From an uncultured Eubacteriales bacterium (GTDB lineage Bacteria > Bacillota > Clostridia > Oscillospirales > Acutalibacteraceae), in contig ONVG01000076.1 of NCBI GenBank assembly GCA_900321195.1, forward strand, positions 1 to 7,228: DNA of 7,228 nt, written 5' to 3'. Below the pieces are notes generated by a model. It did no database searches. It was not told where the DNA came from and saw only the letters and a program-made list of their open reading frames with translations. The position numbers and the translations under genes are program-made. This document shows, in pieces, positions 1-5,627 of this stretch (position 1 is the first letter of the stretch; the number at the start of each line of letters is the position of its first letter).

Positions 1-804
1 AGAAATATCTCTCTTGATCTCAGAGGCAAGGTATTTGAGAAATCAGTACCGGCAGGCACAGTAAAGGATGCGCTTGAATATCTCAGAGTTGAGCTTGGTC
101 CCAATGATATCATTGATACAGATATCAACACAGAGCTTACAGAAGGTCAGAAGATCGTTATCAAAAATGTAAAGTACAGAACAGAAGAAACAGTTGAAGC
201 AGTTGATTATGAGGTAGTATATAAAAATACAGACTCTCTCTATGAGGGAGAAACAGAAGTAGAAACAGAGGGCGTTGAGGGCGAGCGCAAGGTCGTCAAC
301 AAGAAAAAGTATGTAAACAACGTTCTTGAGTCTACAGAGCTTGTAAGCGACGAGATAACAAAGGCTCCTGTAAACAAGGTAGTACTTAACGGTACAAAAG
401 AAAAGGCTGCTGCACCGGCACCGGTATATCAGGACTATACAGAAGGTTATATCTATCCTTATCTGACAAATACAATGGGCAGAAATCTTAACGGTCCTTC
501 CGGTCAGGAAACATATTATAACATGGATATGTCAGGCATCGTAAGCAGCTTGCAGCGTGGCGGCTGGATGTATAACCAGTGTGTTGATACAGATCTTATC
601 GATTACATTCTGGATACAAAAGGCTATTGGGTTCGTGAGGACGGCTGTAAGATGTTTGGTGATTACATCATGGTAGCAGCAGGTCTTGATGTAAGACCGA
701 GAGGTTCTCTTGTACAGACTTCTCTGGGTATGGGTATCGTTGTTGATACAGGCGGATTTGCATACAATGATCCTTATCAGCTCGACATCGCAACAACATG
801 GTAA
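1..804 (+). CDS. Secreted DUF348-G5 domain cell-wall protein with 3D-like C-terminus (5' truncated)
   Basis: The frame is open from the first base, so the N-terminus, including any signal peptide, lies outside the window; 267 residues remain. Residues about 5-60 match the DUF348 ubiquitin-like repeat, with the pattern VKDALEYLRVELGPNDIID followed by LTEGQKIVI. Residues about 63-131 are a G5 domain with its typical alternating charged strands, ending in KVVLNGTKE. An Ala/Pro linker (about 136-142) leads to a C-terminal region (about 165-267) ending in MGIVVDTGGF and YQLDIATTW. That ending resembles the 3D fold of YabE/Rpf-like and MltA-like peptidoglycan-acting proteins, where Asp residues in DTGG and LDI motifs are conserved (D249 and D262 here). 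The family normally acts outside the cell on, or bound to, peptidoglycan. A lytic activity is inferred, not shown. The G5/DUF348 call is strong; the C-terminal domain call is moderate. The gene ends just before a terminator and so closes its transcription unit. Confidence 0.85.
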   Translation, partial: RNISLDLRGKVFEKSVPAGTVKDALEYLRVELGPNDIIDTDINTELTEGQKIVIKNVKYRTEETVEAVDYEVVYKNTDSLYEGETEVETEGVEGERKVVNKKKYVNNVLESTELVSDEITKAPVNKVVLNGTKEKAAAPAPVYQDYTEGYIYPYLTNTMGRNLNGPSGQETYYNMDMSGIVSSLQRGGWMYNQCVDTDLIDYILDTKGYWVREDGCKMFGDYIMVAAGLDVRPRGSLVQTSLGMGIVVDTGGFAYNDPYQLDIATTW

Positions 805-828
805 TCTGACCGACAAACTGTTAATATC

Positions 829-857
829 AGCGGACATCTTAGGGTGTCCGCTTTTTT
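829..857 (+). terminator. Rho-independent terminator of the G5-domain gene
   Basis: An inverted repeat, AGCGGACATC / GGTGTCCGCT (one T-G wobble), closes a four-base loop and is followed by a run of six T. It lies 25 bases after the stop codon of the G5-domain gene. Confidence 0.9.
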
Positions 858-923
858 ATGTCGTGAAGTACAGTGCGGAATGCATATTTTTACGGAAAAT
901 TTCAGGTTTTGATTTTCTTATGC

Positions 924-952
924 TTGCATTTTTGTATAATACAAAGTATAAT
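924..952 (+). promoter_or_regulatory. Sigma-A-type promoter for the two small membrane protein genes
   Basis: A -35 box TTGCAT (924-929) and a perfect -10 box TATAAT (947-952) are separated by 17 bases. The predicted start near 959 gives a leader of about 25 bases before the ATG at 984. Two further perfect TATAAT hexamers lie at 935-940 and 953-958 but have no well-spaced -35 box. Confidence 0.65.
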
Positions 953-970
953 TATAATATATGCGATCAA

Positions 971-977
971 AGGAGAG
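971..977 (+). promoter_or_regulatory. Ribosome binding site that sets the start at 984
   Basis: AGGAGAG is placed a few bases before ATG 984. The same frame is open back to an ATG at 873, but that ATG has no ribosome site and lies upstream of the promoter, so 984 is preferred. Confidence 0.75.
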
Positions 978-983
978 AGGGTT

Positions 984-1274
984 ATGCTGCTTGCTATTAT
1001 ATCGGCTGCAATTTGTCTTGCTGCTGCAACAATTATGTACACGCCTAAGATGAGGAGCTTCAGTCAATACAGACCTGTCGGACTTTTTTTCCTTTTTGAA
1101 GGTGTATGGATACTTGCAGACTATATAATAAAGCAGATGATACCTGACAATATCTTTATGATGATCGTTCATTATATAGGACTTTCTGTTATCGGGCTTT
1201 ACTTTGTATTCAGTGCAGTGTTCCTTTCAAAGGACGGTGTAAGGGAGAAATTAAAGGATAGAAAGCGCAAATAA
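984..1274 (+). CDS. Small three-helix membrane protein, unknown function (first of a tandem pair)
   Basis: I do not recognise this 96-residue protein. It shows three hydrophobic stretches, at about residues 1-19, 31-51 and 58-81, followed by a strongly basic tail (residues 83-96, rich in Lys and Arg). This suggests a small integral membrane protein with a cytoplasmic C-terminus. Residues 36-46 (FLFEGVWILAD) closely match FIFTGIWWLAN in the next gene. The spacing of helix 3 and the charged tail also match, so the two look like paralogues. The start follows AGGAGAG and the promoter at 924-952. Only 23 bases separate this stop from the next start, and no terminator lies between, so the two genes are probably co-transcribed. 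No enzyme motif, metal-binding cluster or cleavable signal peptide is evident. A subunit of a larger membrane complex or a stress-related small protein are both possible but unsupported. Confidence 0.75.
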   Translation: MLLAIISAAICLAAATIMYTPKMRSFSQYRPVGLFFLFEGVWILADYIIKQMIPDNIFMMIVHYIGLSVIGLYFVFSAVFLSKDGVREKLKDRKRK

Positions 1275-1297
1275 CAGGTAAATAAAGGAGAGGTAAA

Positions 1298-1570
1298 ATG
1301 GGATGTTTTTATACTGTGCTGTGGTTTATGATGGCGGCGCTTCTGTATTCAAAATTCAAGGATGAGGGAAAGATAGTTTATATACTTTCCGGATATTTCA
1401 TTTTTACAGGTATATGGTGGCTTGCAAATCAGCTTGTAGTTACCGACCTTATGGTAGGCACTTATGGTATGATATTCAGAGGAGTGTCAGTACTTGCGCT
1501 TATCTTTCTTATATTTGCTTTTTTTGACAAGAAAAAGCACTCCGAAAATGAAAAGAAAGAAGACAAATAA
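1298..1570 (+). CDS. Small three-helix membrane protein, unknown function (second of a tandem pair)
   Basis: This 90-residue protein has hydrophobic stretches at about residues 3-18, 26-47 and 52-76, then a highly charged tail (77-90, mostly Lys and Glu). It follows an AAAGGAGAGG ribosome site very like that of its upstream neighbour. Helix 2 carries FIFTGIWWLAN (34-44), which aligns with FLFEGVWILAD in the 96-residue protein before it. This points to a tandem duplication that has diverged strongly. Its first helix differs most, and its loop between helices 1 and 2 is acidic/basic (KFKDEGK). It is the last gene of its unit, followed seven bases later by a strong terminator. The function is unknown; shared topology and shared transcription suggest the two products may act together, possibly as a heteromer. 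Confidence 0.8.
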   Translation: MGCFYTVLWFMMAALLYSKFKDEGKIVYILSGYFIFTGIWWLANQLVVTDLMVGTYGMIFRGVSVLALIFLIFAFFDKKKHSENEKKEDK

Positions 1571-1576
1571 TTTTCA

Positions 1577-1611
1577 GGAGCTGTCACGTCATTCTGCGGC
1601 AGCTCCTTTTT
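1577..1611 (+). terminator. Rho-independent terminator of the small membrane protein pair
   Basis: GGAGCTGTC (1577-1585) pairs with GGCAGCTCC (1598-1606), with one G-T wobble, and is followed by five T. It lies directly after the stop of the second small gene. Confidence 0.9.
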
Positions 1612-1666
1612 AATGCTAAAAATGAAGTAAATTTTGTAACTTAAAATATAAATAATAATCAATTAT

Positions 1667-1702
1667 CAGGCTGCTGCAATTCACTTGCAGCAGCTGTTTT
1701 TT
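1667..1702. terminator. Hairpin between convergent units, overlapping the ATPase stop codon
   Basis: GCTGCTGCAA (1670-1679) and TTGCAGCAGC (1685-1694) form a perfect 10-bp stem with a 5-base loop. On the plus strand it is followed by TG and six T, a good terminator against read-through into the ATPase antisense. On the minus strand the same stem follows the ATPase coding end, with its stop codon in the loop, but the trailing bases are only AT-rich and lack a clean T-run. It is therefore a better plus-strand than minus-strand terminator. Confidence 0.65.
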
Positions 1703-4377
1703 GTGTATCTGTATTTGTTTGCGGCAGATACCGGCCTGATATCCTGACAGTCTGTTTTCATTGCGCGTTTTTCGGCTTCAACAAGCAGTAAGGGTGAAAG
1801 CGAAAGAAGTGTGACTATCAGCCATTGTAAAGCTGTCAGAGGTACAGTGCTGAATACAGCAGACAGGAAAGGTACAGATATGACAGATATCTGCATGAAT
1901 GAACCGGTGATGAATGCGGCTGTCAGCTTCATGTTACCGAAAAATCCGGTTTTGAACAGTGAATGTCTGCTCCTGAGATTGAAGGAATGGACAAGCTGGC
2001 TTAAACTCAGCACTGCAAATGTCATAGTTCTTGCAACTATCGGCTCACTTCCCGTATCAAAAAATACACGTCCTATAGTGTAGGCAAGAAATGACAATGC
2101 GCCTATAAAACAGCCCTCTATAATAATACTCCTTGCCGCACCGTCACCGAATATAGAATGCGAGGTGTCGGAAGGCTTGCGCTCCATGATATCCGGTTCG
2201 GCAGGCTCTGCGCCAAGAGCAAGCGCAGGCATTGAGTCTGTGACAAGATTTATCCACAAAAGCTGTATCGCAAGCAGAGGTGACGGCAGACGCATAAGAA
2301 ATGCACATAAAACTGTCAGTATCTCACCGATATTGCTCGATAAGAGAAAATGAACAGTCTTTTTTATATTCTCGAATATGCCTCGTCCCTGCTCGACAGC
2401 TTCTACTATGGTAGAAAAATTATCATCCGTGAGTATCATGTCAGCGGCATTTTTTGCGACGTCCGTACCGCTTTGTCCCATAGCGCAGCCTATGTCCGCA
2501 CACCTCAGCGCAGGCGCGTCATTTATTCCGTCACCCGTCATTGCAACAACTGCGCCTCTTGCCTGAAATGCTTTTACAATTCGGACTTTGTGTTCGGGCG
2601 ATACCCTTGCAAATACGGAATATGAGTATATATCCCTTTCAAGCTCTTTCTGCGGAAGCTTGTCAAGCTCCGCACCGGTGAGAGCTTTGCTGTTTTCCGT
2701 GAATATTCCAAGCTCGGCGGCAACTGCTTTTGCTGTCGCTATGTGGTCGCCTGTTATCATTACCGGAATTATGCCTGCTTTTCTGCACATAGATACAGCA
2801 GATCTCGCCTGAGGTCTCGGAGGGTCGTTCATGCCGATAAGACCGCAGAATATGAGAGAGCTTTCCGCTTCGGAAACGGTTTTCGGCGGATAAGCGCAGT
2901 CCTTGTATGCAACGGCTATCACACGCATTGCCTTTTCCGCAAGCTGACGGTTGAGGGAAAGTATCTTCTTCCTGTATTCGCTTCCTAAGCTTTGCTCGGA
3001 GCTGTTATTTTTTACGGCTGTACAGAGTGAGAGAAGTATGTCCGGCGCGCCTTTTGCTATGACTCTGTATTTCCCGCTTTTAAGCCTGTGTACAGTCAGC
3101 ATACGTTTTCGCACAGAGTCAAACGGGAATTCCTGCATCCTTGCGAACTGTGTGTCGAGCTTGTCCTTGTATTGTCCGATACCTGCGGCAGCGTTTACTA
3201 TTGCTGCTTCTGTCGGGTCGCCGTTTGCCGAATATCCCGATGAATTTTTGGTAAGCGTACAGTTGCTGCACAAAGCTCCGAGTCCGAGTATAAAGCTTCC
3301 TGCGGAGGAATGCGCGCTTACAGTACCGTCAGGCGCGGTTATATTTGCAACTGTCATTTTATTCTGAGTAAGAGTGCCTGTTTTGTCGGAGCATATCACC
3401 CTTGCGCTTCCGAGAGTTTCAACCGCAGGCAGATGCCTTATTATAGCGCGGTGCATTGCCATTTTCCTTACGCCTAACGCAAGCACTATAGTTACAACGG
3501 CAGGCAGTCCTTCGGGGATGGCTGCAACGGCAAGGCTTATTGATATCATGAACATATCGAGAGGCGGAACTTTCTGGAGCATACCGAGTATGAATATAAC
3601 AACGCATATCAGGAGAGCCGCCGTACCGAGTATTTTTCCGGTTTTTGCAAGGCTTTTCTGTAATGGTGTTTTAGGACTTTCCTCGCTGTTTATCATTTCG
3701 GCTATCTTTCCGACCTGAGTTTTCATGCCGGTTTCCGTGACTATAGCCCGCGCATGGCCTGATGTGATGAATGATGATGAAAATATCATATTGCTCCTGT
3801 CGGCAGGCGGCGCATCCTTTGGAAGAATGCAGTCATGACGCTTATCCGAGGGAACAGACTCACCTGTGAGAGCGGATTCTTCGGCTTTAAGTGAGGTGCA
3901 TTCAATAAGTCTTGCGTCGGCACATACGAGGTCGCCGGCTTCTGCACATAATATATCGCCGGGGACAAGCTCATCCGAGGGGATATTTGTCTGTTTTCCG
4001 CCGCGTATGACACGCGCATGAGGTGATGAGAGTTTTTTAAGAGCGTCTATAGCCTTTTCCGCGCGGCATTCCTGTACAGTTCCTACAGCGGCATTAAGTA
4101 TTACAATAAGCAGTATCATAACAGGCTCTGTAAAATTTCCGTCACCCGTCAGTGATGTGAAAAAAGAAATTCCTGCGGCTGCAAGAAGTATCAGCACCAT
4201 AAAATCAGCAAACTGAGAGAAAAATTTTACTATAACGCTTTGATGACCTGACGAGCGCAGGATGTTTTTACCGTAATGTTCAAGGCGTTTTTTAGCTTCT
4301 GATGATGAAAGGCCGCTTGTCATATCGGTTTTAAGCTCAGAGGCAGTCTGAGCGCATGTGACATTATGCCAGTCCAT
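1681..4377 (-). CDS. P2-type (calcium-type) cation-transporting ATPase
   Basis: This complete 898-residue pump has every core P-type motif: actuator TGES (171-174), phosphorylation DKTGTLT (D331), nucleotide-domain FPFDSVRKRM (417-426) and KGAP (442-445), TGDH (542-545) and hinge TGDGINDAP (614-622). The N-terminal region (about 1-45) is the cation-ATPase N domain. Ten membrane helices can be placed: M1-M2 (about 55-101), M3-M4 (247-305), M5-M6 (676-722) and M7-M10 (749-866). The cation site resembles SERCA: AAIPEGLP in M4 (E289), SNIGE in M5 (N682, E685) and NLVTD in M6 (N710, T713, D714). In M8 the residue aligning with SERCA E908 appears to be Q794, as in plasma-membrane-type pumps, which suggests one ion per ATP. 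Calcium export is most likely; manganese is possible because some bacterial P2 pumps export it. The start ATG follows GGGAGAG (4391-4385) by seven bases. The gene is monocistronic and divergent from the YtaF-like gene. Confidence 0.93.
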   Translation of the reverse strand: MDWHNVTCAQTASELKTDMTSGLSSSEAKKRLEHYGKNILRSSGHQSVIVKFFSQFADFMVLILLAAAGISFFTSLTGDGNFTEPVMILLIVILNAAVGTVQECRAEKAIDALKKLSSPHARVIRGGKQTNIPSDELVPGDILCAEAGDLVCADARLIECTSLKAEESALTGESVPSDKRHDCILPKDAPPADRSNMIFSSSFITSGHARAIVTETGMKTQVGKIAEMINSEESPKTPLQKSLAKTGKILGTAALLICVVIFILGMLQKVPPLDMFMISISLAVAAIPEGLPAVVTIVLALGVRKMAMHRAIIRHLPAVETLGSARVICSDKTGTLTQNKMTVANITAPDGTVSAHSSAGSFILGLGALCSNCTLTKNSSGYSANGDPTEAAIVNAAAGIGQYKDKLDTQFARMQEFPFDSVRKRMLTVHRLKSGKYRVIAKGAPDILLSLCTAVKNNSSEQSLGSEYRKKILSLNRQLAEKAMRVIAVAYKDCAYPPKTVSEAESSLIFCGLIGMNDPPRPQARSAVSMCRKAGIIPVMITGDHIATAKAVAAELGIFTENSKALTGAELDKLPQKELERDIYSYSVFARVSPEHKVRIVKAFQARGAVVAMTGDGINDAPALRCADIGCAMGQSGTDVAKNAADMILTDDNFSTIVEAVEQGRGIFENIKKTVHFLLSSNIGEILTVLCAFLMRLPSPLLAIQLLWINLVTDSMPALALGAEPAEPDIMERKPSDTSHSIFGDGAARSIIIEGCFIGALSFLAYTIGRVFFDTGSEPIVARTMTFAVLSLSQLVHSFNLRSRHSLFKTGFFGNMKLTAAFITGSFMQISVISVPFLSAVFSTVPLTALQWLIVTLLSLSPLLLVEAEKRAMKTDCQDIRPVSAANKYRYTKNSCCK

Positions 4378-4499
4378 AGCTTCACTCTCCCGATCTTTCG
4401 TTTATATGTAATGTATATTATAAAAAACCGTGTTATATGAGCCTTAGTTTGTCGCAGGGTTTTTATTAAAACATATTATGTAAACGGAGGTGTGGGCGT
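4378..4499. promoter_or_regulatory. Divergent promoter region between ATPase and YtaF-like gene
   Basis: These 122 AT-rich bases must hold the start signals for both genes. On the minus strand a perfect TATAAT (4422-4417) lies about 40 bases before the ATPase start and has no good -35 box. On the plus strand TATTAT (4474-4479) with a weak TTGTCG (4449-4454, spacing 19) could serve the YtaF-like gene. I see no riboswitch fold and no clear operator palindrome. Confidence 0.45.
4486..4490 (+). promoter_or_regulatory. Ribosome binding site supporting a TTG start at 4500
   Basis: GGAGG lies nine bases before TTG 4500. The nearest in-frame ATG codons are inside the first membrane helix, including the conserved repeat, and have no ribosome site. 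The TTG start is therefore preferred. Confidence 0.7.
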
Positions 4500-5117
4500 T
4501 TGAGTATCATCGGGATGATAGTGCTGAGTATGGCACTGAGTATAGATTCGTTTACTATAGGTATATCATGCGGCTTTGGCGGGATAAGGATGTCGCTGAC
4601 GGCAAGAGGGATAATATTTGCAGTATCGACAGCGGTCACGAGCGGCGCAGTTGTTTTCGGACGGCTTCTCAGCGGAATAGTGCCTGAATTTTTTGGAAAA
4701 ACGGCAGGTGCAGCGCTTCTTGCTGCTTTGGGGATATATATGATATTTTCGGCATTCCGTGAGAGGAGAGAAGAAAAAGTATCTGAAAGGACAGACGGTG
4801 TAAAAGCGGCGGCGAGGATACTTTCCGACCCCGAAAAATGTGATGCTGACCTTTCAAAGACGATAGAGCCGTATGAAGCGCTGACTGTCGGGATAGCACT
4901 TTCGGCAGACTCCTTTGCGGCAGGTATAAGCGCAGGTATAAGCAGTATAAGCGCACTGCTTGTACCATTGTTTTGCGGAGTGTTCCAGATGCTCCTTCTT
5001 TATATCGGTGAAAGAGCGGCTTTAAGGATAAAGGGCTTTTGTCCCAAAAAACAGATATTTTCGGTATGCTCAGGTGTGATACTGCTTATAACGGCAGTTT
5101 TCAGGATCATATTATAG
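4500..5117 (+). CDS. ytaF: YtaF/MntP-family membrane protein
   Basis: This 205-residue protein has six predicted helices (about 1-25, 36-58, 67-86, 127-146, 150-169, 185-205). It contains an internal repeat: MALSIDSFTIGIS at residues 11-23 and IALSADSFAAGIS at 132-144, each with an Asp-Ser-Phe core in a helix. This duplicated layout is typical of the MntP/YtaF (DUF204) superfamily. The loop DPEKCDADLSKTIEPYEALT (110-129) just before the second repeat matches the acidic linker characteristic of YtaF rather than of MntP manganese exporters. YtaF is listed as a sporulation-associated protein of unclear biochemical role; its MntP relatives export Mn2+. The conserved membrane Asp residues (D16, D137) are the likeliest ion-contacting groups, by inference. 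The start is TTG. The gene is single, ends at a terminator, and is divergent from a P2-type cation ATPase, which fits a role in divalent cation balance. Confidence 0.8.
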   Translation: MSIIGMIVLSMALSIDSFTIGISCGFGGIRMSLTARGIIFAVSTAVTSGAVVFGRLLSGIVPEFFGKTAGAALLAALGIYMIFSAFRERREEKVSERTDGVKAAARILSDPEKCDADLSKTIEPYEALTVGIALSADSFAAGISAGISSISALLVPLFCGVFQMLLLYIGERAALRIKGFCPKKQIFSVCSGVILLITAVFRIIL

Positions 5118-5150
5118 ACTCAGGGTTCAAAACTCTGAGTTTAAATTTTA
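5118..5150 (+). terminator. Rho-independent terminator of the YtaF-like gene
   Basis: ACTCAGGGTT (5118-5127) pairs with AACTCTGAGT (5131-5140), including one G-T wobble, with a tight three-base loop. It begins directly after the stop codon and is followed by an AT-rich tract with several T (TTTAAATTTT). Confidence 0.75.
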
Positions 5151-5472
5151 AATTTATTGCACAAAATATACTGTGAAATCTTATACAATAGACTGAAATT
5201 TTTTTGAAATTATACTTTGTGTATTTTGACATAAAATTCATTGAAAATCGCCGGCATTTAAAAAAACAGGTAAAAATTTAATGAAAAATTTCTGTTTTTT
5301 AAAAAAAGTTAAAAAAGCTTATGTGTATTTTGTACAAGGGTCAAATAGGCGTAATATACATGTAAAATCGTTGATTTTGTTGTTTCCTGACAATTAGTTG
5401 AAAAAAATCCAAAAAGTTGCACAAATGGAAAAAGATATATTTGTGACTTATGATAAAAATGACGGCAAGGCG
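5151..5472. other. AT-rich non-coding stretch upstream of the sugar-binding gene
   Basis: No convincing gene is present: stop codons are frequent in all frames. It contains A- and T-tracts, an 11-base direct repeat TGTGTATTTTG (5218-5228 and 5322-5332), and a dyad AAAAAACAG / CTGTTTTTT (5261-5269 and 5292-5300) around a 22-base AT-rich loop. A possible weak promoter, TTGTAC (5330-5335) with 16 bases to TAATAT (5352-5357), lies just after A-tracts that could act as an UP element. The stretch may hold extra control sites for the downstream gene. Confidence 0.5.
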
Positions 5473-5501
5473 TTGAAATCATTTGACCTGTATGCTATTA
5501 T
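5473..5501 (+). promoter_or_regulatory. Extended -10 promoter for the sugar-binding lipoprotein gene
   Basis: The -35 box TTGAAA (5473-5478) and -10 box TATTAT (5496-5501) are 17 bases apart, and the -10 is preceded by TGC, an extended -10 element. Transcription should start near 5508, giving a leader of about 120 bases. That leader holds a small dyad GCACG-CAA-CGTGC (5573-5585) and an AAAGCTTT palindrome (5542-5549), which could be operator or leader-structure elements. Confidence 0.65.
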
Positions 5502-5610
5502 TATTGTAGCGGCGGAGTATGTTCGGCTTTTACTGTTGTGAAAAGCTTTGCAGTCGGCATTTTACGCCTGTGGCACGCAACGTGCAAAAAACAACTTTTA
5601 TATTTTTTAA

Positions 5611-5619
5611 GAAAGAGGG
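5611..5619 (+). promoter_or_regulatory. Ribosome binding site that sets the start at 5628
   Basis: GAAAGAGGG lies eight bases before ATG 5628. The frame is open upstream to an ATG at 5538, but starting there would place 30 extra residues before a standard lipoprotein signal peptide, so 5628 is preferred. Confidence 0.8.
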
Positions 5620-5627
5620 TCATTATT

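Noticed and set aside
873..983. N-terminal extension of the first small membrane protein to ATG 873
   Set aside because: It lies upstream of the best promoter and has no ribosome site, while ATG 984 follows AGGAGAG.
2951..3367. Plus-strand open frames inside the ATPase gene
   Set aside because: They are antisense shadows of a gene with complete P-type ATPase motifs and show no recognisable domain.
4378..4499. Manganese riboswitch (yybP-ykoY) before the ATPase or YtaF-like gene
   Set aside because: The gap is only 122 bases and AT-rich, and I cannot find the conserved stems or loops of that riboswitch.
5539..5552. Catabolite-responsive (cre) site in the leader
   Set aside because: TGAAAAGCTTTGCA has a central GC in place of the CG required by the cre consensus, so it is better described as a simple palindrome.
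5538..5627. N-terminal extension of the sugar-binding protein to ATG 5538
   Set aside because: The extension would bury a textbook lipoprotein signal peptide; ATG 5628 has its own ribosome site.
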